A stretch of DNA of 64,000 nt from Hyperoodon ampullatus (GCA_949752795.1 OX457064.1:44450368-44514367); one strand, 5' to 3'. Positions 1 through 12,945 are shown, numbered from the stretch's first letter. A program made the numbers and translations. Notes: generated by a model not told the origin, from the letters alone.

Positions 1-1031
1 ATCAGGTAGACAGACTATCTTGCTTGATGAGTAGGAGAGAGCAGGTTAAGGAAAGGATTAACAAAACAAAACAAAAAAGATTAACAGAGAATTAAAGCAA
101 GTGTTAAAAGGTAAGTAGGATTTTATCAGGGAGAGAACATGTGGGGTAAAATTTGAGGCAGAAGGAAAGTACAGAGGAATTTTTAAAAAGAGTATGTCAG
201 AAAATCCACATAGTTTGGTAGGTTGGAGTAAAGAGTACTTATTGGATAAAAGTGACAGGGAACACCTCTTCTACTATACTGTTATGAAAAGAGGAGAGGG
301 AAGGGTGGTGGAAGAGAGACGCCTATGGATATCAATAAGGTTATATGTAAGTTACAGGTTCCATGTCAGAAAGTTTAGGCATTTCTGTCTGATGGCTTCT
401 GTTTTCTATTGTGAAGCAGGAGACGAGGTCATTTGTTAAATATGAAGAAGAGAAAAGGTGATGAAATAAGGAGCATGAGAAGAATGGAAATAGGTGCTGT
501 CAGGAATGAAAGTTCAAGTTTCACATCAAAAACAAAGCAAACAAATCAAAAAACAAAAACAAACAAACAAAAAAAGGTAAAGAAAGAACCACAGTGTCTT
601 TTATTGCTATAGAGTTACCCCAGAAGCCAAATTAGAAATTCTCAACCTGTTAATAATTTTCTTTCAGATTAAAATGGAAAGGAGATCCAGACTGTTAAAA
701 TTATAAAACAAAGTACAGTCTTATTTCCTCTACTCTGACTAAAATTAGATCATGACCTAGTCAGATCTAACTTAACTGACTCTGCATTGCCCAAGCAGTT
801 AAAATTAGCAAAAACTAATGGTAAACATACATATTTTCAGATTAAAGATAATTCAGATTTCAATGAGGTAGGTACTATCCTTAGAAACACAAGAGGAATG
901 TTAAGGTTAATAAAACTCATTTAAGAGTTTAAATATATCTTAAACAATACAGCCATGAAGAAAAAAATGAACTGAATTACTACACAAATTATAATAAAAC
1001 AAAGTATGACAAAAACTACCATCCCAATCTA

Positions 1032-2315
1032 TTGGGTGGGCCAAAAGTTTCATTTGTTTTTTTCCATAAGATGGCTCTAGTAGCACTTAGTTGTTTTTAA
1101 CTTCATTCAAAACAATTTTGTTAGTGTATGTGGCCGCTGTCATATCAGCGTGCATTTAAAAAAAAGACATCAAAATTGGTGAATTTTTGTGTAGCCATTT
1201 TAACGTTGAAGATGGAAGGAAAAAAACAACATTTTCAGTATATTATGCTTTATTATTTCAAGAAAGGTAAAAATGCAACTAAAACACAAAACAAGATTTG
1301 TGCATTGTAGGGAGAAGGTGCTGTGACTGATTGAATGTGTCAAAAGTAGTTTGTGAAGTTTCGTGCTGGAGATTTCTCGCTGGACGATGCTCCATGGTCA
1401 GGAAGATCAGTTGAAGTTGACAGTGTTCAAATTGAGACATTAATTGAGAACAATCAACGTTATACCATGCAGGAGATAGCAGACACACTCAAAATATCCA
1501 AATCAAGCACTGAAAATCATTTGTACCAGCTTGGTTATGTTCATCACTTTGATGTTTGGGCTGCACATAAGTTAAGCGAAAAAAACCTTCTTGACCGTAT
1601 TTCCACATGCGATTCTCTACTTAAACGTAATGAAAACGTTCCGTTTTTAAAACAAATTGTGATGAGCAATGAAAAGTGGATACTGTACGATAAAGTGGAA
1701 TGGAAGAGATCGTGGGGCAAGCAAAATGAACCACCACCAACCACAACAAAGGCCGGTCTTCATCCAAAGAAGGTGATGTTGTGTATATATGCTGGGAGTG
1801 GAAGGGAATCCTCTATTATGAGCTCCTTCTGGAAAACCAAAGGATTAATTCCAAAAAGTACCACTCCCAATCAGACCAACTGAAAGCAGCACTTGACGAA
1901 AAGCGTCCAGAATTAGTCAACAGAAAATGCATAATCTTCCAGCAGGATAACACAAGACCACATGCTTCTTTGATGACCAGGCAAAAACTGTTACAGCTTG
2001 GCTGGGAAGTTCTGATTCATCCACCATATTCACCAGACATTGCACCTTCAGATTTCCATTTATTTAGGTCTGTACAAAATTCTCTTAATGGAAAATTTTC
2101 GATTCCCTGGAAGACTGTAAAAGGCACCTGGAACAGTTCTTTGCTCAAAAAGATAAAAAGTTTGGGGAAGATGGAATTATGAAGTTGCCTGAAAAATGGC
2201 AGAAGGTAGTGGAACAAAAGGGTGAATATGCTGGTCAATGAAGTTCCTGGCGAAAATGAAAAATGTGTCTTTTATTTTTACTTAAAAAACCGAAGGCACT
2301 TTTTGGCCAACCCAA
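1032..2315 (+). mobile_element. Decayed mariner DNA transposon
   Basis: A 1284-bp mariner flanked by TA dinucleotides at 1030-1031 and 2316-2317. Ends are imperfect inverted repeats: TTGGGTGGGCCAAAAGTTTC at the left and TTTTTGGCCAACCCAA at the right. The interior holds remnants of one transposase on the plus strand. By end sequence and protein it resembles the mariner common in ruminant and cetacean genomes; the subfamily name cannot be fixed here. Confidence 0.92.
1212..2240 (+). pseudogene. Mariner transposase pseudogene
   Basis: The transposase starts at the ATG at 1212 (MEGKKQHFQYIMLYYF) and is broken. A stop falls after ...KICAL at 1308, the frame then picks up before KFRAGDFSLDDAPWSGR at 1353, and a further shift lies around 1790-1880, after which FQQDNTRPH and SPDIAPSDFHLF follow (to 2182), with another shift before the end. 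The helix-turn-helix part (QEIADTLKISKSS) and the D34D pair (QQD...APSD, 34 residues apart) remain. The first catalytic Asp is replaced: the usual DEKW box reads NEKW. The element cannot make an active enzyme. Confidence 0.9.
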
Positions 2316-2939
2316 TAAATAAGGCTTTGATATTTTGTACATAAAAATAACGTAACTAAGCCAAGTTACCACTAATATCTGATGACTGTTACTCTAAAAT
2401 ATTAAATACGAATGACTTTAATTAAAATCTGTAGATTCTCTATTCTCTACAGTTACGTAAAGGGCATACTATGTCATAAGCATGGAGCCTGGAACTGGGA
2501 ATATTAAAATTAACTTAATTAAGATATGGTACTTATACATTAAGAATCATGGGTGGAACAAGAAATATAGACTAAATATAAATGGCTGAGAAGCCCTCAT
2601 TCCAGAGAAAAACAGGCGATCATTTTAGATAAGAGCAAGTTAAAGTTAAAGCAAGATGGCATGAAACTAATAGGAAAGTTTTAGGAAGGAGAACTAGGTT
2701 ATCTGGAGCTGTGAATAACTGAAATGAAGATAAAAAGACTGAGGTCAGGTTTGGAGGGCCTTAGAAGCCATGTTTTAAACTCTGGATTTACCTTGTAAGA
2801 AATGAGGAGCTTCTGGACAAATTTAAGTACAACATGAACAAATTCTTTATACAACTAGATGGAGACTGGTGACATTCAAACTAGTAAAGATGCTGGTTAC
2901 TGTAACAGACTAAGAGGGAGTTAATGAAGGCACATAACT

Positions 2940-3115
2940 TCTATTTCTATTCATTTAATCCTCACAGCAATTCTATGAGATAGGAGCGATTACTATTCCC
3001 AGTTTATAAATGAGGAAACTAAGGCACAGAGAGAATATAACTAACTCAAAGTCAAAACTAATAACTTTTGGCTGAGGATTTGAACCCAAATAATTTGGTT
3101 CCCAAATACAACTAT
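2940..3115 (+). repeat. MIR-type relic
   Basis: Diverged copy with the recognisable core 'tttaatcctcacagcaattctatgagataggag', 'aaatgaggaaactaaggcacagagag' spread over the interval and a 'gatttgaaccc' end. Family assignment is by these landmarks. Confidence 0.6.
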
Positions 3116-3333
3116 TTGAACCACAGTTTTGCCACTGATAAGAACTAGAATAAAACACTGAAACTATGAAAACCAAAAGTTTTAAGAAGGAACGTTGGTC
3201 ACCAATGTTAAATGCTGAAATGAGACCAAATATGAAGAGTACATAGAAAATTAAAGGGTCATTGAATTTAGCAATTCAGAGTTTGCCAGTGACTTCTTCA
3301 ATGAAAACAGTAATTTTTGCCTCTGTAATCAAC

Positions 3334-3402
3334 CACCAAACATATATTCAACTTCCTCAAGGTCCAATCACCAAACATGTATTCAACTTCCTCAAGGTCT
3401 GA
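3334..3402 (+). repeat. Tandem duplication, 35-bp unit
   Basis: caccaaacat followed by a/g and tattcaacttcctcaaggtc occurs twice, starting at 3334 and 3369, with one substitution. Confidence 0.85.
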
Positions 3403-5199
3403 AACACCATATAAAAGGTTACAACATTGACAAGTAGCTTCAACATGCTTGAAAATTTGCATTCTCAATACTTAAAAATTAAGAAAATACAGTCTCTGTA
3501 AAACAAATTATGTTTTTAAATCAACAGAAGAATTTGACATATACTAGTAAAGCAAAATAACAGTTTTATATTATGCTAATGCAAAAATGTAAAATAAAAA
3601 ATTATTTTTAAATGACATAGTAACTCAGATCTTTAAAAATATTTCAAGCAAAACTGCATAAAGATCATCTAAAGGGCAAAGACAAATAATGCACTGCCTG
3701 CCTAAATAACGTATGAGATATTAGTTGGTTATGTCATAATAACACATTGTATTAGTTTTTTTAGACATAAATATCATAACAAATAAAAATTAAAATTTCA
3801 ATTTTGCAAAAAGTACCATTAGCAAGCAAAGTACACATACAAACACACACACAAAATACCTGAAAGAAAAGATCTGAACTTATACAAAGATATGTGATAA
3901 ACTCATTTTTAAAAAAGAGAAAACATCTCAATAAATAAAGAGGCACAGGATGTGGAAAGACAACACATGGATGAGAAATTCCAGATGGCTAGTCAATATA
4001 TGAATAAACACTCAACCTCACAGGCAGTCACAAAGTAAAATCAAAATGTCAATTTCTACCCACCAGACTGTCAAAAACTTATGCAATAACATCCTCACAC
4101 AATCATGTCTATTGGGAAATGAAATAACAGTATCCATTAAAATGTAAAACATGCATATACTTTGGTCTAGCAAACTCAGTTTGGGATAGAAATCAAACAG
4201 AAAAAAACCCCATGAATTTCCACTTATAGGGAAATACTACAATTAATTATGGTACATCCACATTATTTTGTAGCTATTTAAAAGACTGGCTTAATTCTAT
4301 ATTTACTGAAAAAGTCCATTATGTGTGCTCAAGTTAAAAAAAAGAACAAAACAAATTTCAGAGTAAAGCCTACAAAAGCTATAAAAGGGAGAGAGGGAGG
4401 AGGCCAGCCAATGCGCCCTGAATTTTTTGTTTGCACATAGAAGGAAGAAGTATGGATGATTATACACTAAACTATGTCTGTTATCCCAAATGGACAGGGT
4501 TTTGAGTAAGCAGGGTGAAAATAACATTCCTCTATACACTTATTATTTGATTACAAACAACACATATTGCTTTGGTACTTAAAAAACAATCTGATAAATT
4601 AATAAGTGCATTCTAAATCCAGTATGACAGTATCTCTGAAATAAAAGTCTATCTGTATATGCAAAACATTTGTTTTACTAATGGTTTTTATTTTTTCCAG
4701 AATATATGTGTATTGTATGTGTGTATATATTTTCTTCCTGAACATGTTGAAGTTTTGTAATTATTTTGAACTACATTTTTAGCAAATAGTAATAGCTATG
4801 TAAATAGCATCTTATAAAGTATCTTTTTATATCTTACTTATGTAATGTTACAATCCCCCAAAACAACCATAAATTGTGCTATTTTAGGCCAAATAATTCT
4901 GCACAGATCTCTGCTTGAATCTACCTACTGCCATAAAAGGACTTCCCATCTTACTGAGTATGCTTACAAAGTCTCTTTTCTCTTCTGGAATGTCTTGCTC
5001 CATTCTTCCCTACTTGCTTAAACCTACCCATTATTTTACAACTTCATTGGTTTTATTGCTTACCACTGTTTTGTTTTTTTTGTTTTTTTTTTTTTCCCCA
5101 ATTATCTTTCCGGGTAATCCTATACTGAGTTCCCATTACGTGAGAATTTTCAGAAAATACATTATTTCTATGTAACAAATATCTGTGGCTTTCTGGTCC

Positions 5200-5345
5200 T
5201 GATGATGGAGAGAGTGGGTGGGTGGTGGGACAGGGGGAGGAAGTGAAGGAGGAGAAAGGAAGAAGGAAGAGGGAAGGAGGGTGAGAGGGAGGGGAAGAAA
5301 GGAAAAAAGGGAGAAAGAGAAAAAGGAAAGGAAAGAAAAATAAAG
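5200..5345 (+). repeat. Purine-rich (GGA/GAAA)n tract
   Basis: About 145 bases that are nearly all purine on the plus strand (gggaggaagtgaaggaggag and similar). In a PHF14 transcript this would be a long pyrimidine tract. Confidence 0.85.
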
Positions 5346-5560
5346 GTATTTGTTCAGTAAGGTATACTTTAATTATATCACTAACAAGCCCCTAAGTCAC
5401 TTTTAGTTGAAAACATATATCCACACTGCATATTGTTCTGATTAGTTCTTTTGATCTAGGTAACAGTTTGAAGATAAAGAATTGTTGAACTCAATGTAAA
5501 CCCTTCCATTTTGTGACATTTGGAAGAAAGAGCAGCAGAATTAAAGCACGTCAGGAAACT

Positions 5561-5600
5561 AAATATAATGGACGCTTATATTAAATATAATGGACGCTTA
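5561..5600 (+). repeat. Tandem duplication, 22-bp unit
   Basis: aaatataatggacgctta is repeated exactly at 5561 and 5583. Confidence 0.85.
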
Positions 5601-8084
5601 ACAGAGTTCATAAAGAGCGACAGTCTCCTGTTTAAAAAGTTGGTCAGCTGGGAAAAAGGGCATACTGAGTGAGAAATTCCAAGTCAAATTTCCATTTCTT
5701 TGGTTGAAATTGCACCTTTTATGAATATTCTTATAATCCTGGGGGTTGGGGGGGAGCAAAGTAGTGTTTAGTCAAACACTATCTGATGTATCTTTTTTTC
5801 AAAAGTGAGATTTTAAGAAATATGTATTTGCAAAATAAATTCCCAAGTTTTTGTTTTTGTTTTTTAAATAATTGTATGGCTAGGTCCATATCCAGGCACT
5901 CCATATTAACATTAAAACAGAAAGTCCAATGCTGCAAGTTTTACAAAATATATTTTGGCAAGTTTCTTTCTCTTTCTCAGCATGTTTTCATAGGTGCAAA
6001 AAAGCTTTGTACTACTTTTATGTGGGACAACTTTATGACTTCATTCCCAATAGAAATGTGTCCTCTCAAAGTTAATAGGCATTGATCTTTTAGACCAGTG
6101 ATATCCGTACTTTGTTTCTCTGTAAAATCAGCTCTAGTAATATACATCTAAAGTGACAATAAAAAGTAGGACACTTTCTGGGTTACATGAAATACGTGCA
6201 GTCTATGTAATTACTGAACAAAGCTTTCCTATTTATTGACATGTCATTTCTGATCAAGAGTTACTAGGAAGACAAAAGAAGAGGGGAGAACAATGGAGGA
6301 AAAAAATTAACTTTAAAGAACAAACAACGTTGTTTTAAAGATATAATAAAGATAAATGATTTGTCTATCACAGTTAACATAAAATGTTAAGGGGTAAAAG
6401 CCATGTTCCTAAAACAAATTTAACTTATTTATTTTGAAAACAGATTCCTGTAATAGAATTCAGTGCTTGGTCACTCTTCCCCTACATTCCTATCCTAAAC
6501 TTTGGTTTCTTTTTAATGAAAAAAAGGAGTCAGCAAAACAAAATGCCACCATTAAATCATTCTGCAACATTTTGTGTCAAAAATGTAATGGGAAATGCAC
6601 ACATCAAGGGAAAGGTTACTTTTCTGCCAGAACATCTTTTCACTTGGTTCATAGCTCATCCTTCTACATAACCGTGCAGGCACTACTGATGGTTTTCTCT
6701 CTCAGTTTAATGTGGCATTTGAAGGATTATGGCATTTTCAGAAAACCACAGTGCAGTGATTTTAGTGGTTATCTGACTGAAAGTGATACTGTGACTTAGA
6801 ATAACTGTGCTGTTTATGTGCAATGATAAAAGTCAGCTACCAAGTCATTTCACAATGTCAACCTAATTCTTGATTGTGTATTTTCTTACAGGAGGTCAGT
6901 CTAGAAAGTGAGGCCAGAATTGGAGAAAACTCTTCTTAAATGGGAGCCTGCTGTATACAGGTATACTATATTTAACTTTAAATCCTATTAACTGCATTGT
7001 AATAGGAAGAGCTAATTCAGAAACTGATAATATTAATTCCTTCCAGTTTAGGACAAATGTAATTGCTTCTTGAAACTGTTTCACAAAAAGAATTAAAATG
7101 AAGAATTAAAAGAAAAATTATTAAAATGAAAAGGAACCATACATCATACATGTAAACCTATTAGGAGCTATAAAGCTACAGTAAATATGAGATATGCTAT
7201 AAATATCCAGATAGCATGTTATTTTTATCTACAAATATGTTTTAGTCTATTTAAAAGCTTAATCTATAATATTTTGCTTTACAGAGTTAAGAAGAAAACA
7301 AAAAACTTTTCAGATTGAAAGAAAATATTTTCTACTATAAACCATTCTTCACAAACCTACATCTCAATTAGTAAAAAAATGAAAAGTGGCTGCCTTATAA
7401 TTAACTCATATGTTTCTGGTAGGCTATGACCTATAAAGTATATAACTGAATTAAAATAAAAAAATATATTATGGGTTAATACAATAAAAAATAGCACTGT
7501 TGGTGGGAGGTTTATGCTGTAAATTATTCAGAATCCCAGAATTTCTTTCTCTTTTCTTCATTCCAATGGTATAATAAAATCATAGAATGTGAAAATTAAA
7601 AAGGATTTTCAAATCAATCTAATACACTGCTCATTTTATGAATGAGACAACTGGTTCCCAGAAAAGTTATCTGCATCCTCATGGTTGACACAGTCTTCAA
7701 CCTCCCAATTTTAGCCCTATACCTTCCCCACCATTTTTCCTAGTTAGTTACCTAATTAAGTTGTCAAGTGAGGTTTATTTTTTGAGGCTATTAAGATAAA
7801 TACTAAATGCACTACCACAAAAAAAAAAAAAAGAGAGAGAGAGAGAGAAACTGTCCTTAATAAGAAAATTATATTCTTGGTTTTCCTAATTAACAACCTC
7901 TCCATATAGGTCAACAACATTAAGTAGAAAAGTAGAGTTATACTAACGACACATACCACATCTAAAGAATAAGTGAATCAGGTGAAATGAGGGAAAAAAT
8001 GAGGCTTGAAATCTTCTCATTTTTATCTTGAATCGTAAAAGAGATAGAAATATGAAAGCATTGTTCAAATACAACAATGTTGTA

Positions 8085-8108
8085 ACACACACACACACAC
8101 ACACACAC
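8085..8108 (+). repeat. (AC)12 microsatellite
   Basis: Uninterrupted AC dinucleotides. Confidence 0.95.
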
Positions 8109-8824
8109 GTTTTAAAACCTGAACAAGATCACCCTAAGGTTATATAATTCTGAGGTTATGTATTTCTTGAGATTTAAGTCTCTGTTTCACGTATGCTGAA
8201 GAAGGAATCGACTTGATGCAAAACTTCTCAACTAAGGAACCAACTGACATTTATTTTATGAAGATTCTGAAATAACAATGTTCTTATTTGCTAATAAGCT
8301 CACTAAATTTCAAAGGACTGCAATTCTTTGTCTATTATCTTGTATTGTTCTACTCATTTAAATTACCTCTCTTCTCAAAACAAAACAAAACCCTCAGATC
8401 ACAAGTAATCAAGAGGCTGACTATCTGTGAGGTATATCTATTCTCCAAATTTAATCTACCAAACGTAATTACACTGTGCTGTCATCTTTTTTTCCCCCCC
8501 AACAACTGCTGGTTAATGCAAATACTCACCTCTCTAAAATTTCACATCATTGTGCCTATATACTCAGATTTCTTCACCTATAATTAGGGCGATGTGTGTT
8601 GTTCTTCAAGACAGAGGGACTACAAAAGCATTCAGTAAATAGATGATCACAATTAAAATTACTTGTGACCAAAAAGGTAAAAATATAGATGGCATCACAG
8701 ATCTTCACAAACAGCAACTTCAGTTAATATATATGGTATTATGCATGTATCATATGTGTGAATTAAGTATGTACATATATGCCATTTAATATGTGTGTAT
8801 ATATAACATAAATACAATGTAAAT

Positions 8825-8862
8825 ATATTATATTCATTCATATACATGAATGAATATAATAT
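8825..8862 (+). repeat. 17-bp perfect inverted repeat with 4-nt loop
   Basis: Left arm 8825-8841 (atattatattcattcat), loop atac, right arm 8846-8862. It lies inside an AT-rich tract of alternating TA/TG sequence (8725-8865). Confidence 0.9.
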
Positions 8863-8955
8863 TCATATACCCTTCAATCTTCAAGTTATTTGTAAAAGAT
8901 GTAACTTGCACCTAAAAAAGGACAGAGTATATTTTGTTAAAAGCAGATGTCCCAG

Positions 8956-9274
8956 GGACTTCCCTGGTGGTCCGGTGGTAAAGAATCTGCCTTCCAATGT
9001 AGGGGACTTGGGTTCGATCCCTGGTCAGGGAACTAAGATCCCACATGCCGCGGGGCAACTAAACCCGTGTGCCACAAACTACAGAGCCCACGCACTCTGT
9101 AGCCCACGCACCACAACTAGAGAGAAGCCCATCCACGCACCACAACTAGTGAGAAGCCCGCGCGCCGCAATGAACAGCCCGCGCTGCAGTGAAAGATCCT
9201 GCATGCCTCAACTAAGACCCAACACAGCCGAAAACAAAATAAAGAAAAAAACCCCAAAAAAACAAAAAACACAA
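8956..9274 (+). mobile_element. Older CHR-type SINE (tRNA-Glu-derived)
   Basis: Begins with the conserved cttccctggtgg head and carries a tRNA B-box-like ggttcgatccctgg. The body ends in gacccaacacagcc and an A-rich tail. Target-site duplication atgtcccag at 8947-8955 and 9275-9283. Longer and more diverged than the young copies. Confidence 0.93.
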
Positions 9275-9617
9275 ATGTCCCAGAGATAAACATCTACAAA
9301 GGTCAGATTTATTATGAGTGCTATGATCCTCATTTAATATAAATACAAATAAAGGATAATTTAATAACATCTAAAGTTAAAAAGGAAAAGTAGTTATTTA
9401 AATAAGTCATTTTAATATCAAAGAAAATCAAATAGCATAGTTAGAAGAATAAAGATTATAGCACTGCAATCTCAACGAACATCAAATAGTCTTGAAAACC
9501 ATAATAAAAACAGAACATTAGATATGATCTTGAAAAAGATGTCATCATTTAGCCTGAAACAAATACATTTAACAAAGGCAAGTTTTATTCTACCAGGGAG
9601 CTGAAATGTAAATTTAT

Positions 9618-9850
9618 GTTGAGACTGTATAGGTTAAGAGCATAGGCTCTGGAGCCAGACTACCTGAATTTGAGTATCAGTTTCACTACTTTCTTTTGGG
9701 AAGTTATTTAAGCTCTCTATGCCTTAGTTTCCCCAACCATTCAAAGGAGATAATACTACTGCTCACCTAACAGGGAAGCTGTAAGGATTAAATGATTCAA
9801 AATGTATACATGAGGTACCTGACCCACAGTAAGCATTATATAAATGGTTT
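9618..9850 (+). repeat. MIR SINE relic
   Basis: Classic MIR landmarks in order: 'agagcataggctctggagcc', 'cctgaatttgagtatcag', 'gccttagtttcccc', and 'aagcattatataaatgg' at the end. Among the clearest MIR copies in the window. Confidence 0.85.
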
Positions 9851-9864
9851 ATTACAGCTGTCAT

Positions 9865-10060
9865 TTGCATATATAGGGCATTTACAATTCCCTAACACTT
9901 GTGCCAAGCCACTTACTTGTATTTATCTCAATTAATCCTCCACCAATCCATGGGTTAGGTACTACTGATTATGGTTATTTTACAGATAAAGAAACTAAGC
10001 CACAGGGAACATAAAGGCAGAGTTCACAAATAACAGAAACAGGTTTCAAACCCAGCGGAG
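9865..10060 (+). repeat. MIR-type relic
   Basis: Contains 'ctcaattaatcctccacc', 'ttttacagataaagaaact' and 'ggtttcaaacccag', the diverged second-half pattern of MIR-like elements. Confidence 0.55.
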
Positions 10061-10319
10061 TGGCTATAAATCCCCAATTAATCATTCATTATATAAAACT
10101 CTCTCCCAAAATGTAGAAAGACTTTAAAGTTTAATAACATTTAGGCTCTTCACATAAATTTAGCAGGCTTGTTTTAAAAACATCCAATGTAAAATATCAA
10201 GCTGAAGAAGGAATAAAATGGAATAATTTGTTCACATTTCAAGACTCACTTTAATTAGAAATATCTCTTTAATTAGAAATTCCTTTGTTAAAGAAAAAAC
10301 ATATTCAGTGACAGCTGTT

Positions 10320-10780
10320 CAAGATGGTATGGCAGGCTTTATTTAGGACCATCATGATAGATTTAAGAACCACTGCAATGGGATTTTATATTGGGGGAGA
10401 AAGATTGGGCTCAACTCTGAATACAGTACGGGCAAGTGGGAATTTATAGCCAAAGAACACAGTGGGGATCAGTGGATAGAAAATTAGTAAGCGGAAACAT
10501 CAGGGCTAAGGGGGGTTCTGGCTAAACTGACCTAAAAGGATTTTTGCTTAAGATAGGGCAAGGTATCAGAATGGTAGAGGATGTGGAACCTGATCAGATA
10601 TCTAGGGTGATCAGATATCAAGGGTGGGGGGTTCTGGTTAAAGTAACTTAGCAGGGTTCTCACTAACACTGGACTTTATAAGGAAATATACAGATGAGCT
10701 TAGGAGAAAGTTCAGTAACGTGACTAAAGTTTCGTCTAGAAAAGAATCTTTGTTGCCTTTAGTGCATTAAAATTTTTTTG
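10320..10780. repeat. Unidentified ancient-repeat-like segment
   Basis: A segment more G-rich than its surroundings (gggctaaggggggttctggc; a duplicated gatcagatatc motif at 10591 and 10610). It looks like an old interspersed repeat in the copy-like decay of its motifs, but I cannot name a family. Confidence 0.3.
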
Positions 10781-10844
10781 AAAAAAACCCCCCCAAAACC
10801 AGAAACATGTATAAGAGTAATGTTAAGATGAAAAAAAAAAAAAA

Positions 10845-11097
10845 AAAGGATCAGGAAAGGAATAGGCTATGAGGAACCAGAGACAAGAGAACATTTGCCA
10901 TGGTTGTCTGGGGCTGGGGTGGAAGCTAGGATTGAAAGTGTAGAGGCACAGCCCTTTTTGAGGTGATGGAATTGCTCTAAAATAGGATTGTAGTGATAGC
11001 TGAACACTTCTATAAATTTATTAAAAATTACTACAGTCTACACTTAAAATGGCTGAATTTGTATGGTATGAAAATGAGATCTCAATACAGTTATTTG
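10845..11097 (+). mobile_element. Old L1 3'-end fragment
   Basis: Typical L1M 3' UTR order: 'tggttgtctggggctgggg', 'ggtgatggaattgctctaaa', 'acacttaaaatggctgaatt' and a final 'gatctcaatacag'. Highly diverged. Confidence 0.65.
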
Positions 11098-11329
11098 CTC
11101 TTTATCAAAGGAAGTACGCTTTATCAAAGGAAATGACTTCCACTCCTCTCTAGCTAAATGAGAGAAAGGACAACAAGAATGGCTTCCACTCTAAGAGACT
11201 TGATCATTAATCATATTCTACACAGTTACAGAATACTCTAGCAAGATTCTGAAAGTAGGTGTTTACAGGAGAGCTGTGACGGAATGTAAACACATAGGCA
11301 GTATTTATTTGGGAATTTGGAACATCACA

Positions 11330-11495
11330 TAACCTTTGAATATCAGAGCTAGTGTGTTAGACCTCAGAGATGATATAGTCTGGTATCTTCTCCAGTAAAA
11401 TAAGAAAACTGAGATCCATAGAGATTAAGTGACTTGCCAGCACTGGCAAGTGACAAGCTTGGACTAACTGAGATCTCCTACTCTGAGTGAAGTAA
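11330..11495 (+). repeat. Ancient repeat relic
   Basis: Resembles a common mammalian pattern ('ctcagagatgatatagtctg', 'gagattaagtgacttgcc'). Family uncertain. Confidence 0.4.
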
Positions 11496-12511
11496 TCGCA
11501 GTCAATCAGAAACCATTATTTACCACTCTTTTTTGCTGTTGTTTGCAATATATATATACTATTTTTAAGTTTGTTTTAAATAATTAAAAATGAAAAACCC
11601 AATCAATTTGGACTTAAAGAAATGTCTCTGCCCTCAAAGAGATTACATACTATTTCAGTGTATAAAGCTGCAATGCATACAGATTTAGCAATGCATCAGT
11701 AAATAATTTAATAAGCATTTATTCTGAATTACCTTCTTGTGCCATATTGTGTAAGACTATGAAAATCATCATGACTGAATAGAAGGCCTGACCTAATCTA
11801 GTGAAAAAAGTAAAAATTCATAGACAATTTGCAAGCAAGTGGATAACAGCATGATGTGCGATTTTATGTGGGTCCCAAGGGCAATCAAAGTAAGAAAAAG
11901 ATCATTATGGGATCATGTAAGTCTGGAAGGATACATGAAAGAAGTAAATATTGACCTAGTCTTAGAAGGAAGAAGAGAATACGATCCGAAATATTACAGG
12001 AAGCTGGAAAGTCTCAAGCAAATAGTTGTAGTGCACATTCAAAATAAAATCAAGACTAAAGAAAAGAAGCAACTTCCAACTGAAATGAAATGAATAAATT
12101 GCTTGAAAAAACACAGCTTACCAAAACTAACATAAGACAAAAGAAAAAATTTCAATAGCTCTATTACCTATTTTAAAAATTGAATTAATTACCAAAAACG
12201 TCCCAACAAAGAAACTCTGGTCCAGATGGTTTCATTGAGGAATTCAATGAAAACTCAATGAAGAAATAAAATCAATCAATAAATGCTTTTAAAAAAACCA
12301 GAATACTTCGTAACACCTTTTAGAAGGCCAATATAACCTGATAACAAAACCTGATAAAGACTTAAGAAATTAAAAGAATAATACTTTCGTGAATAGAGAC
12401 ACAAAACCCTTATCAAAATATTAGCAAATGAAATCCCCCCCAAAAAATACACATATAAAAGAGGCAATACCTCACGACCTGGAGGGGTTTATCCCAGGAC
12501 TGTAAGGCTGA

Positions 12512-12945
12512 TCCAACTTTTGGGGCCTCTTTCCGTGGGGGATGGAAAAGCCAGACTGAAAGACTGCTTGTGCACCTATGCCAAGATCTCCTCATTGAGG
12601 GGTCTTAAAGACACTTTGCTCCACTGACTCAGTACTGTTCTACTGCCTACCACTTCTCCTTTTCCTCCCCTCCAGCCCCTGGGTCCATTAAACAGCAAGG
12701 ACCTTCTGTCCAGGCTGCCTCAGTAGTGACCTTAATGCCCCAACCCCTCCCCATTTCGGCACCGATCCACTAGACCCTTATCAGTGGGGGGAAATAGAAC
12801 ATTCCGGGAACCAGCAACCTTTCCTGTTTGGCCTCTTGCTTATACTACTGCAACAAATTAATAATTTTAATTGTAACTTTCAGCTTGGCTTGTGATCCTA
12901 ATTGACTATCTCAACTCCTGGTAGCTCTCAACACTTGCATAAACA
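12512..12945. other. Unidentified insert within old L1
   Basis: About 430 bases with higher C content that are not L1 and separate two L1 pieces of the same element. No open frame, poly(A) or terminal repeats that I can define. Confidence 0.4.

Noticed and set aside
1353..2182. Domesticated mariner transposase gene
   Set aside because: Stops, frameshifts and loss of the first catalytic Asp, with no fused host exon visible.
6434..6799. 121-aa open frame
   Set aside because: No recognisable domain; AT-rich intronic sequence where such frames occur by chance.
8955..9030. tRNA gene (B-box-like ggttcgatccctgg)
   Set aside because: It is the tRNA-related head of a SINE with target-site duplication and tail; the cloverleaf is not preserved.
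11839..12093. 84-aa charged open frame
   Set aside because: Resembles decayed repeat-derived sequence next to an old L1; no protein family recognised.
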